Source: Cephalotus follicularis
Lineage: Eukaryota; Streptophyta; Magnoliopsida; Oxalidales; Cephalotaceae
Assembly: GCA_001972305.1 (NCBI GenBank)
Contig: BDDD01001372.1
Span: 193,203 to 257,202 of the forward strand
Direction: 5' to 3'
Length of the DNA stretch: 64,000 bases
Part shown: positions 23,451-35,900 of the stretch, piece after piece
Layout of the letters: each line of letters starts with the position of its first letter
How positions within the stretch are numbered: the stretch's first letter is position 1
Position numbers and translations under genes: made by a program
The notes under the pieces: model-generated
Told to the model about the DNA's origin: nothing
What the model saw: only the letters and a program-made list of their open reading frames with translations
Databases searched by the model: none

Positions 23451-23727
23451 TTGCACATATTATTCTCGGCAGAAGACTCACGGTAATATTGGGCAGATGA
23501 CTCAAAGTAGTACTTTCAGAAGACATGTGACACTTTGACTTTAGGACGATTTTTTCCCACTTCAATAATCAAAACCAATAACTTAATGGGTTCAAAATCG
23601 ATAATTTAATGGGTTTAACACGAGTCTTATGCATATTTTCCTCTTCAAGATTATATATTAATTTTACAAAAAAAAAAATTGAGTGGGTTCAATTGAACCC
23701 ACTTTTGGGTATGTGCTGCCGCCCCTG

Positions 23728-23981
23728 TCAGGTTATATTATAACTTTGTGAAAATGACTGACATGCTAGTCTCACACTGATACAAATGCCTCCAAGAAAA
23801 GAGGGGGAAATGCACTGAACCCTAATTAATCACACAGTGAATAACCGTAGCACATCTTTTTCTCGTGGTTTCAAATTTCTCCAACTTTAAAACCCTGCAC
23901 TACACAGTACACACACTAAACACACCAAATGCCCCAATGATCTTTCAGTGAGATTAGGGTTTACTCTTTATTATCATAACA
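23728..23981 (+). promoter_or_regulatory. Symplekin promoter and leader
   Basis: Only 254 bp separate the right hAT-like terminus from the symplekin ATG. I see no strong TATA box; short AT-rich and CACACA-type stretches are present. The promoter may extend into the transposon stack, which is inference. Confidence 0.4.
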
Positions 23982-26914
23982 ATGGTAGGAATTACGTATC
24001 TAAGTTCCAATTCGAGAGAGGAACTCGAGACTCTGATAAACTCGGCGAACGTAGCCATGAACATACCTTCAAAGCTCGAGCCATTACGCCAAGTGAAGCA
24101 ATATTTGGTCCAAGAAGCAGACCCTCGCTTGCTCTCTGAGTTCCTCCCTCGCCTCTTCGACTTCCTATCGGACCGGTTCGGTCCAGTCCGCAAATTCGTC
24201 ACCGAGTGCGCTTCTTCGTTCACTTTGAACCCTAGCCTTTCATTTTACTTGTTAGTTAAATGTGGTCATGCTGCTACGCGATTTGTTGATGTGAAACTCG
24301 TTCGTTTGGATTGATTGTAAATCTGTAATTGTAGGATTATAGGTGTAATCGGATTGAAGCACCTCGAATTTTTACCTGAAATTGTACCTGTTTTGATGAA
24401 CGTTTTGCAAGATGATACCCCGGCTGTTGCTCGACAAGCTATCGCTTGTGGAATTGATTTGTTTCGTTGTATTATTGAAAAAATTGCAATCCTGGTATGC
24501 TTGATTTTTTTATTACATTGCCTTCGAGATTTTTTGTTTGATTCATATCTCGTTTGATTTTCTCCATTGTAAAATTTTAAGCCTAGACAGCAATTCCAAC
24601 AAGTACTCTTATCATCCATGAATTCCATGTTATTTGGGGAGAAAAATGTATTGGTTAGAGTTACGTCCCATGTTATCACCTAGTTAGTAGCTTAGTAGCT
24701 ATGTGAAACCGCCTCATCACTTCAAAATGTACTGTATTCTTCATAATGCATAAGTAGAATATAATGACTTGAATATGAGTATTCATTATTTGATAGGGTC
24801 TGTACTCCAGTGAACTTGATGCTTCTCTTGAATCGTCATGGGCATGGATGTTAAAGTTTAAGGACCAAGTATACGCAATAGCTTTTCAGGTAAGCAAAGA
24901 CTGTTATGACTGTAATGACATGCTGTTTGATTTTGTGTCTGGTGGTCTGATTCATTGAAATGACATGTAAACAAGCCGGGAAGTGGCGGGGTACGGTTGC
25001 TAGCACTGAAGTTTGTTGAAGCAGTCATTCTACTATATACACCTGATCCCATTGGCTCGTCAGAGCCCCCTCCTCCTTCTCAAGAAAGTATTTTTTTTAG
25101 CTTTGACCCTTCTTGTTTTGTGAAATGTAATAGTATTTACTTTTGACAATTGCTGATTCAGCTTGTTCACTTCTTTTGTAGAAAATTCCGTGGGTTTTAA
25201 TATATCTTGGCTTCGTGGGGGCCATCCTGTACTCAATGTTGGAGATCTCTCAATCGAGGCCAGCCAAAGATTGGGTTTATTGCTTGATCAGCTTAGGTTC
25301 CCAAGAGTGAAGTCTCTTAGTAACTCAGTGATCATTGTGCTTATTAATAGGTATGTGGCCTTTTTCAGTCAAATGCTTATGCGATTCATTTCCTAGCATT
25401 ATCAAATTATTATACATCAATTTATGATTCTAAATCAATTGCGACAAAACTGTAACACCGCAAACAAACACTTATTGGGTTACACATATATGTCAATATA
25501 TGTGCCTATGAACTTTCTAGACAATAAATAAACAAACAAAGGAGAGGAGAATTGTGTCGTTTGGAGTCTTTCCTATTGGTTGGCTCAAAGAGTGATATGG
25601 ATGTATCAATATGCTTGAATATTGAGTTTAGGAACTGCTGAAATTTCCATATTCGTGTTGCACTAAAAAGGGTGTTCAGGCCTTTATAAAACTAGGCTCG
25701 AGCATAGTTGTTAAAGGCACGAGGCGCACTAAGGTGCAAAGGACTCTTGGAGCCGCGGTGTTAGGCGCAAGATGCGGTGCGTGCCTTGCAAAAATAAGGC
25801 GCAAGATGAAACATGCATATATACTTTAGAAACTCAGTTTTATCGTGCTGGGTTTTTTAAATTTTTTGTGTTTTACTTTGGGCCCCTTTGAATAAAAACC
25901 TCATCACTAAGAAAAAAAATGTAAGACTTTAAAAATAATAATAATAAATTAACTGGGCTGTGTGCCTTGAAGTGTGAGGCGCGCGCCTCAGTGCCTCGGC
26001 TGCCGCCTCAGTGAGGCCAAGCACGGCAAGGCTCTACAGGTGCGCCTAGGCGCGCTGACAAAATATGAAATTTTGTTTATGTTGCAGGTTCCAGTGCAAA
26101 TACTGCATTTCAGTTTGTTCATCCTTTGTTTTCTTTTATGTTTCTTTTCAGTCTTTCAGAAATTGCAAAGAAAAGGCCTGCATATTATGGACGCATACTG
26201 CCGGTTTTACTTGGACTGGATCCCCCAAGCTCTGTAATTAAAGGTGTGCATGTTTTGGGGGCACGTCATGCTTTGAAAAATGCTTTTCTCTCCTGCTTGA
26301 AAAGTACACACCCAGCTGCTGCACCGGTATTTCTTCATAAAGTGTACTGATTTAGAGTTGTGACTGGAAGCTTTTTAATTTAACTTGTCCCTTACTAGTC
26401 ATTAGAGTAATCACTTATTTTCTGTTGGTTTTGAACTTATGATACCCAAATATCAATACTCTACATCTCTGGGATTATGGCATATTCTTTGTTTCTATCT
26501 GCATATGTGGAGCACATTAGGCTTATTCTTAAAATTTTCTTTGTTGTGTGCTAACCTATATGATAATTTATTATAATTTGGAGAAGCATGTGGTATTTAT
26601 ACCTGAAGTTTTCCTTGACATGTGGGCCAAAGAAATTTTCACATATCATCCTTTAAATTTCTTAAATTGAGTTGAGCAATTGGGGAATTGATACCTCAAA
26701 TTGAGGAATTGAGTCTAATTTTGAAATGTTATCTTAGAAAACAATATTTGAAGCATGGGGAGCGAACGAGATTAGATAGCCTGCTAGTCCATGCCGTAAA
26801 CGATGAGTGTTCGCCCTTGGTCTACGCGGATCAAAAGCCCAGCTAACGCATGAAACACTCCGCCTGGGGAGTACGGTCGCAAGACCGAAACTCAAAGGAA
26901 TTGACGGGGGCTTA

Positions 26915-26946
<32 letters not shown>

Positions 26947-29900
26947 ACGACACGCAAAACCTTACCAAGCCCTCCCCTCCAGTTTTATTTGTTTTGACTT
27001 TGATAATCTAATTGACTATTAGTCTATTGCGCTGTAAGTCCAATAAGACTATGGATTTCAGTTGGTTTAAAATGCCTCCCAAGCAGGATAAACTCTTTGG
27101 GACTGCTAGCTACCTTGATGCGCAATCAAAAGATTTCCCCCTGATTTGTTTTCACTCCTCTCATGCGTGACACTCCTTGCTCGCGGAGCGGCATACCAAA
27201 AGAAAAAAGAAAAATAAAATAAAACATCATAGGCGAACCTAACCCCACCAAAAGGGGTAGCAGCGATTTGAACCGCCTGCGATTTGGACCCCGAGCTCCG
27301 CTGAACTGGAATATATTTAAGATAAAAGTGTTAAATCATTAGGCTGATTTTCAACCATCCGTAAGACTATGTCATAAGCTGCGGGCCCCCCGGGCACCCT
27401 CCCTGAGGTAGTTCGTTCCCCTCCGGAGTTAGTTTGACTATCCGGACTTTCAGTTGTTTAGTGACTCATAGCTCTAAGGAAATGATCTTTACATGGAAAT
27501 GAAAGAATCTGGAGTCATTAATGAAGAAAATATTGCGGAATCAAAAGTGGCTCTAGTCTACGGTCAGATGAATGAACCGCCGGGGACTCGTATGAGAGTT
27601 GGTTTAACTGCCCTACCTATGGCAGAATATTTCTGAGATGTCAATGAACAAGACGTACTTTTATTTATAGACAATATCTTCCGTTTCGTCCAAGCGGGAT
27701 CTGTAGTATCCGCCGTTTGGAACTTTGCTTTAATTTAGCACAGTGCATTTTTTGGTAGTTAGTTGTGAATGTAATTTTTACCAGGGAGCTTTATTTACAA
27801 TGTCAATTGGCCTAGTGAATTTTTGAAGTAAGCATGGCCACTTGGGATTTGAGAACAAGACATTTGCTAATTTTCTATGTTCTTTGACTTCTGGCAGTTG
27901 GTAAGTAATGCAAATTACGTGTTGTATGGGGTTTCCTTATGACTTATAATTTGTAAATTTTTGCTACTGCGTTAATATGTAGTTTGTTGTAACTTAACCC
28001 TTTAGAGCACTCAATTTTGCTTCAAGGACATTTATCATCTAAATGAGATGAATTTGATGGTTGCAATGACATTTTAATCTATTGAACTACCATATAGTGA
28101 ACTTTTCGTATGTTAATGTGAAGAGTATGGTTTCTAGTTTTAAGTTGTTAGATCAGTAGGTAACAGAGTTATTACTTCTGTAGTGGCGGGATCGTTTAGT
28201 TGGTGCCCTGAGAGAGATTAATTCTGGGGGTTTAGTAGAGCAAGCCCTTCTGCATGTTTGTGGAACTAATGGGACTGGAGATGAAGGGAAAGATGATTTT
28301 CCAACTATCAAGGTATCTGTCATACTTGTTTCCCCATCTATTGGTCTTTTTAGTGGAACATGATGCACTTAGCATTAGCGCTTTATAAGCAACAGCTATT
28401 TTTTATTGCATATCCACGGTCCTGTCATACTCCACTTGCTGGTTTCGAGTTCTGACACTGGATTATGATTTAGGTCTTGCATTTTAAGATTATGACTTTG
28501 ATAATTTACAGGAACAGAAACCTTCAATCGAAGCATGTGATACTGCAGTCAGTAATATAGTGAGGAAAAGACCTGGAGCAGAGGAAAGTAGTGATCTGGC
28601 TGAAGAAAATGACGTTTCTGTCAAACGTGTTAGACACACGCCTAGTGCCTCAGAGGAATCAAGTAAAGAGTTAACTATGAATACTGCATTGTCTCAGGAT
28701 GATGTCTCTTCAACTGGACCAATTGCCAATAGGGATCTTGATACTGGAACTGTGCAGCAACTAGTTGCTATGTTTGGTGCCTTGGTTGCTCAAGGTGAAA
28801 AGGCTGTCGGATCTTTAGAGATTCTTATTTCTAATATCTCAGCTGACTTGCTGGCTGAGTTAGTGATGGCTAATATGCGTTACCTTCCTCTCCGCCATCC
28901 TCAAGCTGAAGGAGATGAATCATTGGTGAGCATGAGTATAGTTGGCAGTGACACTCAAGCCAAGTATTCGCCGTCATTTTTAGCTGATGTTCTTTCACTT
29001 TCTAGTACGTTCCCACCAATAGCGTCATTGTTTAATGCTGGTCAGTCGATGTCCCGTGAAACAATGGTAGGTGTTCTTTTATTTAAGAAGATAAAACTTC
29101 CCCCCATTAATTTTTTAAGTTCCTTTTATGTTGGAATTCTCCTATCTCTCCCCCCATATCCTTTGTGATTTCGTCTTTTTTTTTTTTTAGATAAAACTGT
29201 TCTAATTTCCTTTTGCTATATTTATATTCTAAGTTGCAGAATCCACAAGGTGAGAAAGGATTTCAAGTAGTGGCTGAAGCTGACAGTGCTGGTGCATGTG
29301 CTGGAACAAGTCATGGAGCTGAAGGTCCAGTTGCTCCTGCTGGCTTACCGGCATCTGATTTAGATATGTCTGGAATGGCATATGTCTGGAGTGCCCCATC
29401 TGATATCCATCATTTAGGTACTCCAGAGAATGGCATACCTGGTTTGGAGTCCTCACTGGCCTCAACCGAGTTAGAGGATGCTAGTCAAGAGCAAGTTGCA
29501 AGTTTGGGTGGAAGGTCATCTCTGGATTTTCGTCCATCAGTATCAACAGATAGGTCTGAGGAGCTTAGTCCAAAAGCAGGTCGTACAGATTTCAACAGCC
29601 TTGTTTCCTCGACAGCAACATCTGTTGGTTTGCCTTATCCTGTTGTCCTGCCAAAGATGTCAGCGCCTGTTATTAGCCTCGTTGATGAACAGAAAGACCA
29701 TCTGCAAAAATTGGCTTTTATACGTATCATTGAGGCATATAAGCAAACCGCAGTTGCTGGAGGTTCACAAATCCGCTTTTCTTTGCTTGCTTATTTAGGA
29801 GTTGAGGTAGTAATTCTAGCTTCACAGGGATGCATAATACCGTTTCTACTGCTACTTATAATGTTTGTGATTTTGTTTGTTCAGCTTGTTTTGATGATAG

Positions 29901-32900
29901 TTGCATAATGGTTTATATATTTTTTTTTCATTTAGTGTGTTTTTATTTCCTTGTGCTCATTGGCGAGGAGTGTGTTTTTTGATTTTTTTTTTTGTATATT
30001 GTTTTCTCAGTATTTGTGAAATAATATCTAGCGAGGAGTGTGTTCTCAGAATTCTGATTTTTCGTATATTATGTTCTCAGTATTTGTGAAGTAATAATAT
30101 CTAGTGATGAAATAAGTGTGAGAGCCCTTGCTTTCAGATATGCATAAATAACAAGACTTTTTTTGGTTGTTTTTTTTTTTTAAACTTTCGTGACATTCTT
30201 TTATATCCTTGCGTCCTATTTTTGACTTTTGTCATTTCTAACTTTTGTTAAATGATATAGGGCGCTGAGTTCTTTGTACCTGTAGCCTGTAGATGATTCC
30301 TTTTTGGCTACTTTAACCGTGAATAAACTCTAAGCTATATTTAGACAGCTCTTTGGAAGCACACTTGCACAATAATGGTTTATCTTTGGTTCTTCCTTGC
30401 CGTCTACTTGTATGCTATATTTTTTCTGTCTAGAATCATATACTATTTACACGTAATCTTATGTATTTGAATCTTGTGTTCTTCACCAGAGTATGTGACA
30501 TTATTCATATTTTTTAGCCTAAAATAGATAGGTGCATGATTTCATGCTTTGCACTTTATATTAATTTCTAGTGTGAGAATGTGTGACCTTTTGTCCTAAT
30601 TTGTTTCTTTATCTATTTATTTTACAGTTTCCGTTGGAGTTAGACCCTTGGAAACTGCTACAGGAGCACATATTATCAGATTATGTGAATCATGAGGTAA
30701 TTAACAGCTTTTTCCCTTGTTAGTTATGGCTAAGCTTCGTCACTTAGTTACTGTTACGTCAGTCACACAATCAATTTCACCCCTCTGCTGAACCGGTGCT
30801 TGAACGTGATCTGATGATTCAACACAGTTTGCCATTATTTCTCAAATGGATTAGATCTTTTTATCCATGGATTCATATTTCAGGATTTAAATTTGTGAGC
30901 TTTTCCTATTCAAACCCCAATCATTTTCAAATTCTTGACAATATTGATTAAATTCGTCCTCTACCTCACATCTTTGGTTAGTAATCTCCATAATTTATTT
31001 AAATAAAAGCACTATGTGACAATCATATTTTTTTCCCCTGGATTTTCACAGAAGAGAATGCGATAAAAATAAATGTTACTCATCATCCATACATAACGAA
31101 TTGGTGTGTTTGAAAGAATCAAGATAGGATTATATGGCAGTAATTCCTAATGGTTGCTGCTGCTGCTATTCTTTCCACTTTCGGCAGAACCAATGATGTT
31201 TGTGGAATTACAGTTGGATGGTTGGCCAAGTTAAAAGTGTGTATATAAAGAACCTCATCATTTGTCATGTAACATTGAACCTTGCGAGTGTATTTAGTTC
31301 AACAATTCTTTAGAAGTCCTAGTAATTATTTATTGCAGAATGGAACGCAACAAGTATTTGGTATCTGTAAACATGTCCTTGAGTCTTTATATTATGAAAT
31401 ATTGATGTAAGCTTATTAAATCAAAGAAAAAGATTTTGGCCCTGATTTGATTATTTCCTTAAATGCAAAACTTGGGCCTCGTTTACTGATTTTTTTTTCT
31501 TCTTGGATGCTTAGTTTGTTTATGTTATGATGGGTTCATCCAAGTAAATAGGTTTTTGTCTGGAAATGTCCAAGTACATTTAGGTTTTGGTAGTTTGATG
31601 AATTTGCTTTGCTATTGATTTGATAGAAAATTTTGTGGGGAAAATGTTCAGATATGGATAAATTTTTTCCTCTTGCACTTCTTTGTTTATTTTGGGTGTT
31701 AGGGTTTGAAGTTTGAACCCTAGATCTTGTAGCTTATTGATTTTCAGCTATCTTGCAGAAATCAAATTTGCAACTTTTGGCCTTTGCTTATGTGGGCATT
31801 GGTCTCTAACTGGGCTACATCAAATATGCTCAAGAATCATATGGTTATGTAGAATGAATAAAATATATATAGACACTCTAGATGCAAAAGTGTGAGTAAT
31901 TTTTTCCTCACTCTGCGTGCCTCAATCCATTGGTTTGGAGCTTAATGTATTAATTTGACTTTGCATTTTTAAGAAACATTTTCAATGCTTTACAGGATTG
32001 AGTTTGAGGTGTTTTGGGGAAGAGCTGTCTGGTTGGCAAGTTTGTGAAATCTTGTCAGCAGATGTTCCTCTTAATGCTATAAGTGGTTTCAATATGAATA
32101 GGACATTATAAGATCTTAAATGATTTTATTTTTGGTTCACTATTGGTGATGTATATTGGATGAGTATCTAATAATGCCATTACTCCTGTACTTATTTTAT
32201 TCTAAGAAATTTATCCCAACTGACGATAATGGCTGGATGTATTCAGGGACACGAGTTGACATTGCGTGTCCTCTACAGGCTTTTTGGTGTGGCAGAAGAA
32301 GAAAGTGACTTCTTTTCGTCTACAACTGCTGCATCTGTATACGAAATGTTCCTTTTGACTGTGGTGTGTATAATTTTCTAACTCCCATCTAACCTGTCCT
32401 TTTGCAAGTAGAATGTTCTCTGAATTTTTTTTATCTATGCAGGCGGAAACACTTAGAGATTCTTTTCCACCGTCTGACAAATCTTTAAGTAAATTGCTTG
32501 GTGAAGTCCCATATCTGCCAAAGTCAGTTTTGAAATTTTTAGAGTGCTTGTGTTCTCCTGGAAACTCAGACAAAGCAGAGGAGTTACAAAATGGAGATCG
32601 AGTTACTCAAGGTCTCAGCACTGTATGGAGCCTGATTTTGCTGAGGCCCCCTATTCGAGATGCCTGCCTAAAGATTGCTTTGCAGGTTTCGCTTTATATC
32701 TTAAATCAATTTATGTTTCTTTTTGGGGGTGGATATATCAAGTTGATGTCTTGCTCTCTGTTTAGGAAGGTGGAAAAATAACTAAGTTGGTTATATGGAA
32801 TGGTATATGATATTCTTTTGGCATGATTTATATCTGCAAGATACTAATTTCCAGCTCTGTTTCAACTTTCATCGTACAATATGTACAATATGTTGTATAT

Positions 32901-35900
32901 GAACTGAGACATTTCTTCTATTTTCCTCTTTTGTGTGGGTGTGTGTGATTGGATGTGTGATTTGGAAGTATGTACCTATTAAGTTTAAACCAACTTCTTA
33001 ATTTGACTTCAATTGTCTCTTCTACTCTGAAAGAGTGCAGTTCATCACTTGGAGGAAGTACGAATGAAGGCAATACGTCTGGTACTTATCTGCAACTTGC
33101 TATTGAACCAATGAATCAGCCACTTGGTAGAATCTACTTTACCATTATGAATGTTGTGTAATTACAGGTGGCAAACAAGCTTTATCCTTTGTCATCCATT
33201 TCTCAACAAATAGAAGATTTTGCTAAGGATACATTACTTTCTGTAATAAATGGTGACGCTGCAGAAAAAATGGATGCTGAAGGATCCATCGCTGAGTTGC
33301 AGAAGGTATTTTGTTACAGTTGATAAGTAGAAATTTCTCTTGGGGCCAATGTATTTTGTGTGAAATTGATTACAAGCACATTCTATCTCTGGTATAAACA
33401 AGAATAAGGTACAAAGAATGAAATATAACTTGATACTTCCTTTGAATTACCACCTCTCAAGTAGCCCAGTGTTTAGGACAAACTTGGGGTCCGTGTGGCA
33501 TGGCGCACAAGTCCTGGGTTCTATGCCCCCAGGGATCAAATTGGGGTCTTACCTTGGAGATCATGGTGGTCGGTCTTGTGCTAGTCTCCCTGGGGTTTAC
33601 CCTGTAGCTACGTGTTCGAAGAGTGACATGAGGTTGGAGGGGTTCCTCGTACCAAAAAAAAACTTCCCGTGAATTTTTTATATCGCGACGTGATACTTGT
33701 CAGACTATGCTATTACATTTTTATTTCCTTTTTTAACAGGATTATGATTTCGGAAAACCTTCGAATGAGCATCAATCAGTCAGTGCCATTGGCAAGGATA
33801 TCTCATCTGAAACTCATCAATCGGGCACATCTGAAACTCTGTCTTCCACTTCAATCCCTGAGGCTCAGCGGTGTATGTCACTGTATTTTGCCTTGTGTAC
33901 AAAGGTGTTACTTCCTTTATTTTGATCCCTTGTTCATCCTATCCTCAGGATTTTACCTTCTAGTTTCTTACAAATCTAAAGAGGAAAAGGTCTAGTATTT
34001 TTCCATCGTTTTATGGAATTGATATTTTAGCTGTGTCATCTGATCAACAGAAGCACTCCCTTTTCCACCAAATTTTTCTTCTATATGACAGAGCATCAAA
34101 GGCAGTTAAACAGGTTTGGTTAATATAATTGGCTTTTCACTTTGAGATACCATAGTTCTTGCAGTTGATTTTATGACATGAACTATGTGTCTGGTGCAGG
34201 CAGTCCAACTCCATGTCCCAATACTAGTCCGCACCATGGGCTCGTCATTGGAGCTTCTTGAAATCATTTCAGATCCTCCAAGTGGGAGTGAAAACCTTCT
34301 GTTGCAGGTTTTGTTTGTTTATTATGCAATTTAATTAACAAGATACAAAATTTTATGGTAAATATACCTGAATTTTTTTCATCTCTTCTGCCATCACATC
34401 AGGTTTTGCACACACTGACAGATGGAATGGCCCCTTCACCAGAATTGATATTTACCATTAGAAAATTATACGATTCAAAAGTAAAGGTATAAACATATGT
34501 AAATATAGTTTTCTATTTCAACAATTAATAAGTGGGAATATTGGCTAACATGTGGTTGGTTGTGTTTGATTACAGGACGCAGAGGTTCTTATAACTGTAT
34601 TGCCGTTCCTACCAAGAGATGAGGTATCAGCATTTCATGTTGATGTCATTTATTAATTGTGTTTCCTGTTCTTCATACTGCAATGGAGTTTTCCAATAAT
34701 CAAGAAGTTTTTAGTTTTTCTTCTTTTTGCTTATAGTTGATCTACATTTTTGCTGTTCTCCCAACTTCTTGTTGTTGGGATTTTATTCAGAAGTGAATGA
34801 ATACATTGAATTATATTTTTGTTGACTTCAACCTTCTCTTTCTTATTACTGTATGTTCTAATAGCTTATTTCGTTAGGTTTTGCTACTATTTCCCCATCT
34901 TGTGAATCTTCCGCTGGATAAGTTCAAAGGAGCACTCGCACGGACGCTACAGGTGTCTATCTGTCTATGTTTGTCACTAATATATATTAATTTGAAAATT
35001 TTGACTGATTTAATTTTTCTACTTGGGAAATTGGGGACCGTCATGTGTGCTTTCCATTGACTAGTTTCAATTTGGTGCTCTTTATGAAGAAGGGTTTTGT
35101 TAACGAATGCCCTAACGACACTTGTTAAAGATATTTTTTATTGGTTGATTTTTCACTGATTGGTTCAGTTTAATAATCAACCAATAAAAAATATCCTTAA
35201 GGAAACTTGTTAACAAAAGTCTATAAAGATGTAGCAAACTGTTAAAGGAAAAAAAGTTCTCACTAGGTAGCTTGAACCAAAACTATATGTTACTTTAAGG
35301 TAGATTTTTAGTATGGCAATAAAAATGAATTATTTTGGATAATAATCCTTAAGACATTTTTCATTTTTAAGTTTGCTTACAAATGCACTATGTGCTTTGC
35401 TTCAATTGGAAGTTGTATTTTAATTATGAACTTATTTATTGTTTTTAACATTAAAGGCTAATATTCAGGGATCTTCTCATTCTGGCCCAGTGCTCACTCC
35501 AGCGGAAGTGCTAATAGCTATCCATGGAATTGATCCTGACAGAGATGGGGTTCCTTTGAAGAAGGTACATTTCCTATTTTCTTATTATTTTGAACCTCGA
35601 CTGAGTGATATTATTTGATCAGGTTACAGATGCATGTAATGCCTGCTTTGAGGAGCGACAGATTTTCACCCAACAAGTTCTTGCAAAAGTCTTGAATCAA
35701 TTGGTCTGTACCTTGCTGAACTTTTTGGCTTCTCTTACTGACTTTTGTCTCTAGCTGAACCCAGATGACCCAAGCTCTCCCCTGCAGGTGGAGCAAATTC
35801 CTCTTCCTTTATTGTTCATGCGCACAGTATTACAAGCTATTGGTGCTTTTCCAGCTCTGGTAAGAAACTTGGTAGCAAATTTCTTCTACGTTTTCATGGA

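Larger units (their letters stand above)
11014..23727. mobile_element. hAT-like element ends enclosing a nested stack
   Basis: The left end begins CAGGGGCGGAGCC (11014). The right end, read on the minus strand, begins CAGGGGCGGCAGC (from 23727). These resemble inverted termini of plant hAT-type elements. The bases AGGTTAT lie immediately left of the first end and again at 23730-23736, two bases right of the second, as expected for a slightly eroded target duplication. Only about 0.9 kb on the left and 0.3-0.8 kb on the right would be original; the rest is later LTR insertions. No transposase is visible, so it was probably non-autonomous. Pairing of the two ends is inference. Confidence 0.55.

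Noticed and set aside
26752-26972. A functional rRNA gene
   Set aside because: Only about 220 bp of the 3' region of an organelle-type rRNA is present, with substitutions at conserved sites, in the sense of an intron.
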